DNA from: Corticium candelabrum
Lineage: Eukaryota > Porifera > Homoscleromorpha > Homosclerophorida > Plakinidae
DNA length: 64,000 nt
NCBI RefSeq assembly: GCF_963422355.1
Contig: NC_085092.1
Span: 8,312,545-8,376,544 of the forward strand
Reading direction: 5' to 3'
The notes under the pieces are model-generated. The model did no database searches, had not been told where the DNA came from, and worked only from the letters and a program-made list of their open reading frames with translations. The first letter of the stretch is position 1. Each line of letters begins with the position of its first letter. Shown here piece by piece: positions 1 to 12,586 of the stretch. The translations under genes were made by a program, and so were the position numbers.

Positions 1-27
1 GTCTGTCTGTTTGTCTGTCTGTCTGTC

Positions 28-470
28 AAATTTTCATATATTTTTATACATCAAAGCTAATACAGGTGAAAGTAAAGTAACAGCTAATGAACAGCAAGTG
101 TCACAACTACAATTACAATTACACAAATAACAAGTAGCATTAAAAAGCTCCCCTGCGGAGCCTACAGACCAAAATTTAGTTTACTGAATTGAAAGTTGAA
201 CAACATCTAGACTCTGGCCAGCTTTCTGTCCATATGTTACTCTGATCATCTTTCTAGCCAACACCAAGGCATTGCAACGCTGAAGTTGTACTGACAAACG
301 TCTTCTCCAATGTGTCTTAAAATCTGAGGGATTGTTTCTTCCTTCTTCATCTCTATATAGTTTGGAAAGTTTATTGAGGAACGTTGATGCTTGTTCTCCC
401 CACCCACCAAAGTGCTCGAAAACTAGTGGAATAAGGGTAGGAGTGTACCCTCCAGGCAACTGCTCTTTAG
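28..470 (-). mobile_element. 3' fragment of a non-LTR retrotransposon (LINE)
   Basis: The minus strand encodes about 92 residues (459 down to 181) resembling the C-terminal tail after the reverse transcriptase of animal LINEs: a PLVFEHFGGWG segment, then a DEEGRNNPSDFKTHWRRR segment and a QLQRCNA motif. The rest of the element is missing, so it is a 5'-truncated copy. It is bounded on both sides by GTCT-type tetranucleotide repeats (1-27 and about 470-530). It lies upstream of the last SRP14 exon and probably sits in an intron. The family is inferred from remembered motifs, not a search. Confidence 0.6.
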
Positions 471-668
471 TCTGTCTGTCTGTCTGTATGTATGTATGTA
501 TGTATGTCTGTTTGCCTGTCTGTCTTTCTGTTTGTGTTTGTCTGTCTTTCTCTATTTTTTCTTTGTCTGTCTGCTTGTCTACCCGGTTTATTTTGTCTGT
601 TGGTTTATGTGCCTACCAGTTCTTTGTAACGACAACAAAACGTGGCTATTCTCTTCTGTTGATTGTAG

Positions 669-767
669 GCGTATGCAAATCTTCTTAAAGCAAACATGGA
701 TGGCTTAAAGAAACGAGAAAAACGATCACAGAGAGACAAATCCAAGAAAGGGAAGGCAACTCAATAG
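669..767 (+). CDS. SRP14: SRP14 terminal coding exon (signal recognition particle 14 kDa subunit)
   Basis: An acceptor (TTGTAG) ends at 668. The next 32 codons read AYANLLKANMDGLKKREKR and then a short basic tail, with TAG at 765-767. This matches the conserved C-terminal helix of animal SRP14 (AYSNLL..NMDGLKKRDKK in human). SRP14 pairs with SRP9 in the Alu domain of the signal recognition particle and helps slow translation elongation in the cytosol. The tail is short compared with the alanine-rich human one. Earlier exons should lie to the left of the window. It is the only clearly conserved plus-strand housekeeping gene here. Confidence 0.8.
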   Translation, partial: AYANLLKANMDGLKKREKRSQRDKSKKGKATQ

Positions 768-870
768 AACTCAGTTCTGTATCATGTATGAGTGTAGATT
801 AGGTCAGTGGGTGATTACCTTTCTATATAACAGCAGCCATAATACAAAGTATGCCATAAGAATGATGTGG

Positions 871-873
871 ACA

Positions 874-904
<31 letters not shown>

Positions 905-910
905 GCGCGT
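871..910. repeat. (AC)n-(GC)n alternating purine-pyrimidine tract
   Basis: About ten AC units run directly into about ten GC units. Such alternating sequence is a classic Z-DNA former; no function is shown. Confidence 0.8.
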
Positions 911-1256
911 TGACAGTCATACCTATTCTAGTGATTCCATCTTAATTGTCCTTACATTCTCTTTCACCCTTCAACTCATCATGTCCCCAAGTCGTGAACA
1001 CATACAACATCAGGTTTAGATGCTAAGTGACATACATTGCTATCGCTTTAAAATCACAAACCAAACTGTTAATTATTTAATTATTTTAAAATTATTTAAT
1101 TTTTAATTAATTATTTTTAAAATAATTTTTTATAAAAGCGTCACAAAAATTGATGACATTTGCTAGTCAGCAATACAAGACTACAAAAGTGATTGAATGT
1201 TTTCATATAGTTGACTTACTGGGTACGATTTAATTGGGTTTGTGTGCTTGTCCTTT

Positions 1257-1401
1257 ATCTAATTAATACCAATGACCCTTGTCTTGGTATACCTAATTAA
1301 TATTAATGTACCTCTTGACATTCTCGTCTACCTAATTAATATCAATGACCCTTAACTTTTAGAAATACTTAATTAGTATCAATGACCCCTTGACTTTCAG
1401 G
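1257..1401. repeat. Degenerate minisatellite, four units of about 36 bp
   Basis: Four imperfect copies of a unit beginning CTAATTAATATCAATGACCC start near 1257, 1291, 1331 and 1368. Each has a variable CTTGACTTTC-like tail. Confidence 0.7.
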
Positions 1402-1656
1402 CAGAGGGACACCACAAGCTGTGATTCACAGTTCACACACCATCGTGTAGTAACACAGTCGTGCAACAGATGCAACACATTCAACAGCAGCTACAGATGC
1501 ACTTCAGTTAAAATCACAGTATTGAAAAACATTAGAAACAGTTAGCTATGCTCTTTTTGTGGGACATTGTTTGCCCGCAAACATTCAGCAACAGCCAGGC
1601 ATGCATTTGTGTGACACTGTTGTCGGACGAAATTGCAAAGAAACTTAGCCAGACTG

Positions 1657-3525
1657 TCACACCATCTTGTGCACAAGTTGTTGGGTCACTCGAATCGCTT
1701 CATCCACAGTCGGCCGTTTCGACGGTTTGAATTCCAGTAGTGATGTAACGAGATCACAAAATTGACTTGGGAATGTGACATCAGCCAGTGAAGCCCCCGG
1801 TTTTTCGTTTATGATCCTCAACGGTGGAAGGTCGCACATACGGTAGCCTCGCTGGTCTATTCTCTCTCCATCAAACGGAGACTTCCCACTCGCCACTTCA
1901 AAGGCCATCACTGCACTTGCCCACAGATCGTAACTCTTACAATTGATGTAGCTCCCTGCACACGCATTCAATACCTCAGGTGGCATGTGTGCTGGATTGC
2001 CTCCCAGTGAGCTTCCATGCACAAACAGCATTTGCATGTCGTTGTCTGAGAGTTGAATTGAGCAGCCGAAATCACATATTTTGAGGAGACCTTCGGAGAC
2101 AAGAATGTTGTTGAGTTTTAGATCTCGATGGACAATGCGATATTTGGCAAGATGTTTGATGCCTGTGAATATGTGTAATGACCACTGCATCACTTGCTTG
2201 GCAGTTAGCTTGCCGGATTTTCGTAGATCGGTGACGACTTGTTGCAGAGTTTGAGGAATGTGCTCCATGACTAGAAAGAGTGATAACGTTTGTGCATTTT
2301 CTGCTGCTGCAGGTGGTAGGTCGGGTAGACACTCGAGTGTGATTCGGTCGTAGAAGAAAGCAAAGAGCCGAACGATATTCGGGTGTGGAACCATGGCACA
2401 TAGCGCACTGTACTCATTTTCATAGAAGCTACGGACCTTCACAGATAGACAAAACTGAATTCATGAGTAAAAAGCAACCAATGGTGGTGGATTGAGGAGG
2501 GGATAGGAAACCAAGTTGTGTGTGTGTCTTAATTGTGCAGTGAGCATGTGCACTTGCAGGTATTTAGATGCATAGCAAGTTGTAGGACCCTGTAGGCTCA
2601 GGTTTGAAAATGTAGCCTGCCGATGACTCTGATAGATCAATTCACTTAGAAGAAAGTTTCCCCAACCAGAGAGGCACATGTCCCCAGTCCCTTGGTTCCC
2701 CATGCCCCGAGTGCTTTCCCCGGTTCTCCTGCTTGTATCTGCTTATGGCAACGACAGGCAACCTTTGATGTATGATAACATTCCAAGAATACCCGAAACT
2801 CCACTGTATGTGCATGTATAGCATCATAAAACAGTCAGATTTAACTGTGAGATCAATGTTGTTATGTTTTGCTATTGAGGTGTCATCATATGGAATACCA
2901 AATGAAAAGTATAGTACACCCCGGTAGGTTAAGGGCAATGGGAAATGTTGCTAAAGTCAAAAAATCTCCAAATGTAGGCTCAATGGTCTGGCTGGTTGTT
3001 TCCCCCTTACGAGGTGAAGGACTCTTTTGCCTTGTAGGGGTGAGACCGGCTAGACCCTGAAGCCTAACGTCATCGTTTAGGTGCTAGACCCGTATGTTTA
3101 AATATTTGAAAGCCTTCATGGATAGTGTACAGACATTTAGTGTACAGACAATGTAGTTGATGTGGAACAAGGTGCATACCTGTGTGTATGATGAGTGAGC
3201 GAAGATGTTGAACATCACTTTGATGGCAAATACTTCGCCAACTAGGAGGTCACACTTCTGGTGGTGATACTGAGCTATGAAGACTGCTCCTTCGCAGCCG
3301 TGCGCGATCATCTTGTGAATCTTGAAGTCTTGAATATGACAAGTAAATAGTGTTGTGATCATTTGCACGGCTGATGCGGTTGGCTCGGTGTACCATACCT
3401 CCTGTACAAAATAGGAAATGACATTGAAGTGTTGGTGTTGTATGCAGACATCCAGTGTGAGGACGGATGGACACACACACGCACATACACACACACACAC
3501 ACACACATGCACACACACACACATG

Positions 3526-3556
<31 letters not shown>

Positions 3557-3574
3557 ACACACACACACATGCAT

Positions 3575-3626
<52 letters not shown>

Positions 3627-4511
3627 CTGATTACATTGAGTTTTACAAACCTCAGATAAGCAGCCAGACTTTCTATCACACTTTTCTTGCAAAGATAGCT
3701 TTCCCCCTTCTAAAGTTTCAATTGCAACATCTTGTTTCATTTGTTTGATTTCTTGCCTTTTCTCCACATGTTCGTTCCTATTCTCCCGTGTCCTTGATTG
3801 TTCATGTTCTAACAAAGCCGTAACCTGCTTACTCATCTCCAGCTCATGTTTCTCAGACTCTCTCTGAAGCATTCCCCTAAGCAGACATTGCTTCACCAAA
3901 TCTTCATTACAAAGTTCTCTCAACTTTGAATCTTCCACCAAGGAAACATCCTTCAATGTTTCACGCATTGTATTTGCAACTGACTCATTTTCAACAGATA
4001 GAATTGAGGGCACATTCAGTTGCTCCAATGATGTGCATGATAATCTAAATCTATTATATAACATTTCATCTAGACTCCCAGCAACTTGCCTCTGTAAAGG
4101 TTTTCTCTTTAGACTACCTTGATCTGCACCAACCCTAACTGTAGGTAAAGATTCTATATCATGATGAGCAGCTTTCAGTAACTCCTCTAGTGGAGCTGTT
4201 GCAGCTCTAGGTAGTTGATCTTCTTTTGTTAGCAAAGAATTGACCTTGTCTTTACTTCTTTGTTGGTGAACATCACGTAGTGGCATAAACTGGAATTCTC
4301 CTTCCTTGTACATGTGAGGTGGTATACGTAGACCAGCAATAAAAGACTCATCACACTTTGAATTCACATCAGTTTTTCTAGTCACGTGGTCACTTGCATC
4401 ATCTAGAGTCAGTTCTCTGTGCGTCAGTGCACTTTCCCTCGACCAACAATCTAATAGTTTTCCTCTGCCCGCAAAAGAACCGTCCACTTCTACACACGAG
4501 TCCAACATCAT
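1657..4511 (-). CDS. Gene A: coiled-coil protein with C-terminal PINK1-like protein kinase
   Basis: Three exons join in phase 0: 4511-3651, 3401-3180 and 2436-1657, giving about 620 residues. Residues 1-287 are polar with a predicted coiled coil near 210-280. Exon 2 holds the glycine-rich loop AHGCEGAVF and the lysine strand FAIKVMFN. Exon 3 holds HPNIVRL, the catalytic loop [12 protein letters not shown], a GGN segment before the activation-end MPPEV, and a C-lobe with [11 protein letters not shown] and PSKRPT. The AIKxMxN strand, DFGC and GGN...PEV pattern resemble PINK1 more than other kinases, but there is no mitochondrial targeting or membrane segment. All catalytic residues are present, so it should be active. 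Introns carry a CA tract (intron 1) and a 743-bp spacer (intron 2). The ATG at 4511 is the first in frame; an upstream exon is possible. Confidence 0.8.
3474..3624. repeat. Interrupted (CA)n tract in gene A intron 1
   Basis: About 150 bp of CA dinucleotides with GC-containing interruptions, wholly inside the intron (3402-3650). Long open frames of alternating Cys/Val or His/Thr here are repeat artefacts. Confidence 0.95.
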
Positions 4512-4552
4512 GCTCAGCGACCTTCATCCCGTCATAGGGGATTTTCGGGAAA

Positions 4553-4753
4553 TTAATTAAGGTAGACATGCAGTCTGTGCGTGTTCAAAAGGGACTGTTC
4601 GGAAGGGTAGGTACGACAAGGAAATTGAAGGTACTCACGACCTTCTCTGCATTCTGTATATTTGTATTTCTCTTCACTTGCCTCTCCCATTTGTAGAACA
4701 AGAACGAGACTTGCAGCTACATAAATGCCTAGATAAACACGCATAAAGCGCAC
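4553..4753 (-). CDS. Possible signal-peptide first exon, 66 codons open
   Basis: The frame opens with MRFMRVYLGIYVAASLVLVL, a good secretion signal, followed by a polar stretch with two cysteines. A strong donor (GTGAGTAC) occurs after the codons for CREG, so it may be a first exon read in phase 1 rather than a complete small protein. I found no clear partner exon. It lies just upstream of gene A on the same strand. It may also be chance. Confidence 0.25.
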   Translation of the reverse strand: MRFMRVYLGIYVAASLVLVLQMGEASEEKYKYTECREGREYLQFPCRTYPSEQSLLNTHRLHVYLN

Positions 4754-4845
4754 GTAATATCAAATAATTATTGTGCAACGAGTCCATTGCGACATTCATG
4801 CACGGCAACATAAGGCCTACAGTTTACAGCCTATCTTTTTTTAGT

Positions 4846-4899
4846 AGCCTCGAACTTCCACACCAGAGTGCGCGCGCTCTGGTCTGGAAATTCAAGGCT
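4846..4899. repeat. Imperfect hairpin with GC-rich tip
   Basis: Arms AGCCTCGAACTTCC and its near complement GGAAATTCAAGGCT enclose CCAGAG-TGCGCGCG-CTCTGG. A direct repeat of CTATCTTTTTTAG flanks the stem. Confidence 0.6.
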
Positions 4900-4903
4900 A
4901 TCT

Positions 4904-5151
4904 TTTTAGTTGAATGATCAACAGATTAGTTACAACTTGTGAAACTTTTTAGGGAAACTGCTGCGTCTGTATGGATAACAACTATGCAAAGTATGGATCC
5001 TGTTGGCATTTCAGTAACTACAACCATCCTCATTATAATATGAATCTGTACTTAGGATGTCCTGTTGGCAGTCCTCATACCCAGGAAAGAATGTACACAT
5101 GACATACCAGCCTTATTACATTAGGTGCGTTACATTTTTAGGTGTCAGTGT

Positions 5152-5182
<31 letters not shown>

Positions 5183-7236
5183 GTGTGACGCTCATCAGAT
5201 TTCCAACTACCACTCTTGTAAACCCCAGAATGCACTCACAAAACCATGACCAATGATCAAATTTAGCAAAAACATACACATGACTGTTGAAGTTTCACAC
5301 TCAAATTATGTACACTATATAAACTACATAACATAGTACTATAGTCTATATACGAGCCAAAGCAACCGAGTACAGTAGGAGCAGAGCTACAGCATATACA
5401 CAGTATGTACACTTCTATAGTACAGCATACTATGCAGCAAGAGAGAAAAAATTCAACAAGCTTTTCAATGCAAGAGCATTTTACATTGCTCAGCGCTTAG
5501 TACAGTACATCTAATACACAACATAACACTAACGTACCACATGGTGATGTGTTGGTGATATGCTGACTGAATACAACCATCATCATCCGCTAATTTACTC
5601 AACAGTATCCTCCACATCCATTCGATGCCTTGAATCAACTTTGATTCGGATCCACCACACATCTCAATCTGTAGTGCAGAACGTAAGGATAGCAAGGCAT
5701 ATTGATTTGACTATTTGTTAGTTAACAGGTTAACGTCTATCCTTCAGTCCAGGGCCATTGCAAGCATAAATAATGGTCCCACAAAATAAATTGATTAAAT
5801 ACATTTGGTTAATATTAATTAATTAAGAACTAATTGATTATCTAGTTATTGGATTACTCCACAGATTAATTACAAAAGCAGCACCAGGCTTAGACTTCAT
5901 CGTTTAACTAAAGAGCAAGTCCCTTTCTAAACAGGTGGCAAAAGTTAGCAAACTCGGATATGTGCTGGACGACATCCTGGATGTTGTAAGACAAGTGCCA
6001 GTCTTGTCCCCCCCCCGGACGTTGCAGGCTAGGCTTGTCTCAAAAACGAAAGAATCTGGGAACATCAAGTGCGTAACGAGTCTAAAGATATAAAACATTT
6101 AATATATTTAATCAGCCATACTCTATTCCGGAAGTTTACTCTAATTGTCGATTGGTGAAACTCAACTTGGAAAATGGTCCGGCATTTCTGCAGGACCGCT
6201 TGCTATGGCCCTGCAGTCAGTGGTGTCACAAATGACTCTCAGCTCACACAAATGTGCAACACGTGTGCCACTATTTGCTCATGCCTCAGAGCTCTATGTA
6301 ACAAGAATCGCAGTCTATTCCTACCACTTCACAGAAAGCAAGCAAACATGCACCAACCATCAAAGATGGACAGAGCGATGATGGTGCTTTCCTCCTACAT
6401 AAAATGTGCTCACCAATGCAACTAAGTTACCTCGTAAAGCCCCTACGTGTGCTGCCTTAGCTCATCATTTATTAACATTTCAGACCTTCCAGGGCTCATC
6501 AAGTGATCTGTCACTCTGTAAGTCTAACAACGTGTTTACATTGGCAGTGCTGAACCGAGCTGGTCCGGTGCGGTTTGACACATTTTTCAACCCGTTTGTT
6601 GCAAACTAGGATGCCACACGTTTGCACTACAGTAGGGTAACGTTGGCCGAGTAAGAGGGGCATGGTATCACGTGAGTGTTGTCATGACTACAATGGAGGA
6701 CTGGACAAGTCTGGCGCTTGTACAGTGTTTTCTCCATGCAAGCAGTCAACTTCATCCTCACCCCACAGGAAATAAGCTTCATAATTCCTTCGTCTGTCAA
6801 CACCATCATATATACGAGTTACATAATACTGAAAAATGAGCAAGAAAGATAAAGCAAGATGAAGCAAGATGGCACAATTGTAGAACAGCAGTGCCAGCTC
6901 AGTTTCCTCTGTCATTGTAAACACGGTATTAAGCTAGCAACCACTTATAGATCACTATGTACTCAAGACATTGTCAGATGTATACTCACCTGCATGTGTC
7001 AATACAGTGAAGCAAGTGTGTGCTCTGAGCATATAAAATGATCACTATGATCGGAGCATCAAACTCAATGCATCAATCTGTGCTTGCGCTGAGTGTGCAT
7101 TGCAACTTGCATTGCTCAGTTGTTGAAATGCTTCTCTCTTGATTACGAACTGTAGCTCGCCCTTTCACAGAGTAAACAAGTGAGCAACACTTGTACCCAA
7201 TACAGACTAGTGTTGCTACAAAACTGACCTTGCATA
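4904..7236. other. Spacer between genes A and B; no gene recognised
   Basis: I see a (TG)n tract at about 5152-5181, AT-rich sequence near 5780-5870, a run of nine C at 6009-6017, and scattered short frames without recognisable domains. Presumably it holds the gene A promoter and the gene B 3' flank. Confidence 0.4.
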
Positions 7237-10200
7237 TTACCGATCGAGTTCTTGTTGAATGGCCATAATCGCATGCTCAATACTTGGCCGTTTACTAGGA
7301 TCATACTCTAACATAGACATTACTAACTCAACAAAAGGTTGACTCAGCTCCTCATCAGAACTCATTAGTCCTGAGGTTTTTTCATTTTTAATAACAAGCG
7401 GTGGCAGGTCACACATTCGATAACCTCGTTGATCCAAAGCTTTCCCACCAGACGCCTCAAACGGTGAACGACCACATGCCATTTCATAAACCATCAACGC
7501 ACAAGCCCACATGTCTTGCCTATCACCCTTGATGTGTCGTCCATGTCCAGCGGTAGTGTTCAGCAGTTCGGGAGCCATGTGAGCTGCATTACCACCGAGA
7601 GATCCTCCCGGGCCATACAACATTGTCATGTCTTCTGTAAGTTGTACCGAGCAACCAAAGTCACACAACTTTGCAGTCCCATTGGAGTCAACCAAGACAT
7701 TGTTTAGTTTCAAATCACGATGTACAAATCGAAATTTGAGCATATGTTGAATTCCTTTCAATATCTGTAGTGTCCACTTCATGACTTGCTTCCCTGTTAG
7801 TTTGCCTGAGCTTCGATAACTTTCTGTAACATCTTGCAATGTATCTAAGATGAACTCCATGATAAGAAACAATGACAACGTTCTTGCATTCTCTACAACA
7901 ATTGGTGGTAATGCGAAAGTAGATAAGTCGGGGAGACGATCATAGAAGAAAGCGTACAGTCGGACGATGTTGGGATGTGGTGACATCGTACAGAGAGCTG
8001 TGTACTCATTCTGATAGTAATTACGAACCTAAACAACAGACAAACAATCTCCTCATCCTCCTCATCCTCCATTCCAAACAAACAGTAAACATATCTCTCA
8101 AACACCAACTAAATGGTCATTCAAATTATCGACAATTTCACGAACATATAAAGCACATGCTACTAGGGGGGTTATGGTCTCTGCAAGATTTATAAAATGT
8201 TGATCGGTAGCAAATGGCCTGTGCTAATTTCTCTGTTTTCCATGGTCCAAATTGCATCATGCATTGTTCCCATGCTAGTCACTCGTATATACGAGATTTG
8301 AAAACATCTACGACCGCTGCAGCCTATTCCGGTTTTGTTCTAGAACATCATCAGCCGTCCTTAAAGAGCCCAGCTGTCTCTGACACAACTTTCTCAATGT
8401 TTTTTTTATCTTTTTCCACTTGAATGACAAGCTGACATTATTCAAGCGGGTCAACTGGAATGGAAGAACTGTATCACTACAGAAGCACTGAAGACCACAC
8501 GTCAACCCTCTATACATCAAACCATGGTCAAGATATTGAATTGTGCATCAACTATCTTGCGTATGCTTTAGGAGGGAGAAAGAAGGCTTCAGAAAGCGTG
8601 TGCTTTCTATGCTCGTGAAATTGTCGATAATATTAAATGACCCCTAAGTACATCAGACTCTTACAAGATCATAAAGCTAACAAAAGTGAACAAAAAACAG
8701 GAAGTGTGATTCACTTATCTGTGACAACTGTCACACCCTCACTTACGCCCTGCCCAGACTGGCAACTGGATCACGATCAAAATTCAATCAAAATTCAATC
8801 CATATCGAGGTGGTTTCAATCGCGATAGTTCGAATCCAATTAGAAATAGGTGGGCATTACCTTCACGTACGCTACCAGTCTCGTCGGAACATTTAACCTT
8901 CCTCACTCATCTTCGTTCTCACTTACCATACATCGCTGTATCGATGCTTTCCACAAGCAAACAACCCACACCAAAAACAAGGCAGAGGTATCGATTTCAA
9001 AGTGCAGTGTAGACACTAACTAACCCCATGGAATCTTGATCCTGCTGCATTGTGGTCTAGTGTGGACAGGCCTTTAGTTATGCCACTGTTCATGACCTCT
9101 AACAACCCAGGACATTATCAGTGGTTTACCAGGCTCTCATCAACTTTATCTTCATTGACGTCATGTCTTCATTCTCTATATAACTGCAATAGATATAAAT
9201 ACCCATTCCAATCATTTGTGATGCAGTACATTGTAATCAATTAAGTATATGAAAACCAACCACCATCAAGAACAGAAGTGATAAAAAGTATTGGAAACAC
9301 TATTCATCCACTGCGATTTCCTTACTTGTGTTAGTGTTGCATGACTGAAGACATTGAACATAACTTTCAGGGCAAACTTTCGTCCATGTAGCAAATTAGA
9401 TTCTTTGTTACATTTTACCAGCAACACGACTCCCTCACATCCGTGAGCTATCACTTTCAGCTTTTCAAAATCCTTTGCTTGACACGTGTAGAGCAGGACA
9501 ACCATCTGTAATCTGTCCGCAGTTGTCAGACCTCCAGGCTAAATCCAAAACAGAAGATATAAATTGGCCTACAATCAATGACTAATATCAATTATTGCTA
9601 ATACAGTAATATCACATGACTAAACTTGCTGGTAATACAAGTTGCAAGTTGTTTTATAAATTCAGAACCAGACTGGTAGTATGCTCTATTCCTGAATGTG
9701 CAGGCAACATCAACTAGTACACACCAAAATAATGGTGGGATGGTCACAATTGAAACATGACCGTCCTGGGGAAAAGATGTAATCAATATGCAAATCATGA
9801 CTGCCCACCAATATTAGACACTACAAATATCTTGACAAGCACTAAATGACACTGGAAACAGTTTAAGTAAGGTATTTCCACTCTTAAAAAGGTGACAACC
9901 ATTTGAACTGACAGTCTGCCAATGAATAATTTAAACACCCCACCCCAACTGTGGGATCGATTACTGCTGGATGCCTCATGTTTACTCCTACCATCCTCCT
10001 GCAACTTGTGTACATAACCTCTGTAAGGAATAAACCAAACCACTTCCCATCCTGGTCAGCTGCGTGCGTCATCAGTAAGGACAAACAGCAGGCCTAAGGA
10101 GGAACATAAACTACATATGGTACTTCATTTGCTGCAGATGTCTATAAGCTATTTGGTACTTGCTTTAATATATACAATGACACACAGGTGTACATGCATG

Positions 10201-11376
10201 CCTATTTAAAACTCTCACCTGTTCAGGCAGAGATTCCAAGTTGTCAGCTGGCAATCGTGCTCTTAGCATCTTGTTCTCTTCTCTTAGCATCTTGTACTCA
10301 TCTTCCAACTTGCACACTTTCATCTCTGCTTCTATTCGTCTACGCCTTTCTTCCTGACATTCGTTTTCTACTTCATCTATTCTTGTGCCCATTTCTTCTT
10401 CATGTAATTCTGACTGCAGCTTTTGACAATCTCTTACATGGCATTGATCAATGAGCTGCCTAGGAGTCAGCATCTTCAGATTCAGATCTCCTTCAACAAG
10501 ATCAGGAAGTCCTTTCTGTTGTAATACACGAAGAGTTTCCCTTTTCCTAGACAAACTATCAGCACCTGCAACAGGTCCTACTGTTGATTTCTCTTCTGCC
10601 TTTGCAGAATACAAATCTGCTTGCAAGCCTTTTGAAGAGCTACTGGACTGTAGTCCATATCGTTGCTCATATACAGCTTTCTGATAGTCAGTCAAGGCAA
10701 ACTCATGTATCAATGAAGTTAGAGGTTCTATTGCTTCTGCTGATTCGCTAGATGTCTGTAAAGTATTCTGTTTGGCAGCCAAACTTAATACACTTTGTTG
10801 TTCATCCTCTCTCTTGTACACTAACCTACTAGATGTATCACCAAATCCACTACCTCTACCAGCCACTACTCTATACCGACCACCTGCTGTATCTTCTCTC
10901 TTACTCTTAGCACTAGAAAACACAGAATCATCTGGAAAGTTCCACTTCCCCACCACCTCTCCTACACCACCAACGGCCCCCTTGTGGTAACGTGGTAATG
11001 ATGATGAGGCATGACTCTCGTGCCACGACGTTGCAAAAGGCTCAACATGCGCCATCGTCCCTTTCTCTAACTGCGTCTCCTTCGGCGTACGCCACGATCC
11101 AATTTCCTTCGCTTTCATTCCAGCCACACGCTCCGGGACGACAAGCGGCCCTCCCGCCATCCCCATTTCACTCATACCTTTTTTTCTTCTCTCTTTTCGT
11201 TCAAATCCTTGGGGATTTACCTTCATCGCAACACTGGACGCCCCCGCCGTCGACAAATGGAATCGTGTTTCATCTTCTTGTTTCGTTTTCATCCATACAG
11301 CTCGCATGTTCTCATCAGAGGCAGCCAGACCTTGTTTTTGAGCGTATACATCATCCTTGTATTGTTTTCCAGCCAT
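7237..11376 (-). CDS. Gene B: coiled-coil protein with C-terminal PINK1-like protein kinase
   Basis: Three exons in phase 0: 11376-10219, 9538-9326 and 8028-7237, about 720 residues. Exon 1 (386 residues) starts MAGKQYKDDVYAQKQG, is Ser-rich in the middle, and ends in a strong coiled coil (about 310-375, rich in E, R and L heptads). Exon 2 has AHGCEGVVLL (about 417-426) and FALKVMFN (Lys about 444). Exon 3 has [31 protein letters not shown] and YDPSKRP. Kinase introns fall at the same codons as in gene A, so the two are paralogues. The N-terminal exon is unlike that of gene A, so the kinase half has been combined with different coiled-coil halves. The last codons could alternatively be spliced (CG|GTAATA). 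Substrates are unknown. Confidence 0.82.
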
Positions 11377-12162
11377 TGCAACTGTTCACGAACGTGGGGC
11401 GTCGTTCTGGATGTAGGCACGCACTCATAACTTTCCTACCGATCCGAGTAGGTCTAGATCGATCTGGGCATGCGTGGGATAGCTACGACTTTGTTGATCT
11501 ACCAGACAGTTGGAAATGTGCTTGCCTAGGTATGTGGTATACTAGAATGTGTTAGCAGAAAGAGATGTGTTTCTTTTCAAAAACATCATCAAGTGACGTC
11601 AAATGAATTCTGAGAATATAATAGAGCACTTTGATCTACCAGATAATCTTAATTTTATTGTCATCTCTTCCAATGGCAAGGTACCGAATTACAAGGAAAT
11701 CAACAGTGTGGTGGAAGTATTACACAACTAATTACATTTATTAATTAAATTAGAGACTCTGACGTCAACACTGCGTTTGTTGTTCAAAACAACGTCTCCA
11801 CCCAATACTTCTAGAGACACTACATGGACAATTGTTATTGTTGCTTGCCTTCTGAGTTGAAAAAGACCAAAAACGAAGAAATCCAACCAAGAAACGTGAC
11901 CTCTGTGTATAGCATGCATATTATTGTCAAGAACATATGCAAAACAAGAAAATACTTGGACAGCAATATTTTGAGATGCAGACATGGCCAGACTGGCATT
12001 GCATGCATACAAAGGCAGTTTAAGAACTATTGCCAGTAAATGTTGGTTTTGCAATTCAAAAACACAAAACTCCACAAATGCCTACAGCAAACAAGAGCTC
12101 CGGTGACTCTTCCTTCTACCCTGTGTCTTTCAAACTGTTTCAAGTAACAGTGGTGGTGGCAG

Positions 12163-12163
12163 T

Positions 12164-12194
<31 letters not shown>

Positions 12195-12341
12195 GTGACA
12201 GATAGGCAACTATATTTGCCATCAGTAGATAAGAGACATGAAGGCAAAACATATTCAAATGTAATAACAAAGTTCGTAAGCATAGTACTGTACTGGTATT
12301 GTCTCATAAGTAATTAATTACGTGAAACCATGAACTGTCAC

Positions 12342-12434
<93 letters not shown>
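12163..12434. repeat. (AAC)n and (CA)n microsatellites
   Basis: An AAC run (about 12163-12194) and a CA run of about 90 bp (12343-12434), both downstream of gene C. The tandem copy has the same pair at 24078-24103 and 24251-24317 with different lengths. Confidence 0.9.
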
Positions 12435-12437
<3 letters not shown>

Positions 12438-12586
12438 CCTATGCTACAAACTGTATCACCAAAATAAATCAAAAAAGCAATAAAAACTGCGCATCAATTC
12501 CTCCGTTGTCAGTTCAGGTCTCCTACTCTGACTTCAGTTCATGATTTTGCTCTGGTTGTTTACCCTTCAATCTGTTAGTGAGTGAA

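Larger units (their letters stand above)
768..1656. other. SRP14 3' flank; no gene recognised
   Basis: It holds the 3' flank of SRP14, an AT-rich stretch (about 1065-1135) of short TTAATTA/TTTAAA palindromes, and a degenerate minisatellite listed separately. I see no coding exon or RNA gene. Transcription from both sides converges here. Confidence 0.5.

Noticed and set aside
3418-3748. Several overlapping frames of alternating Thr/His or Cys/Val (also at 36136-36448, 38393-38800, 41168-41505, 59798-60371, 61678-62033)
   Set aside because: They are translations of CA/GT microsatellites, not proteins; only the CAG-rich part near 60062-60281 is kept, as a possible exon.
10992-11555. 187-codon plus-strand frame opposite gene B exon 1
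   Set aside because: Antisense shadow; the duplicate at 21778-22236 diverges in the way expected from minus-strand codon constraint, and the minus strand has the exon boundaries.
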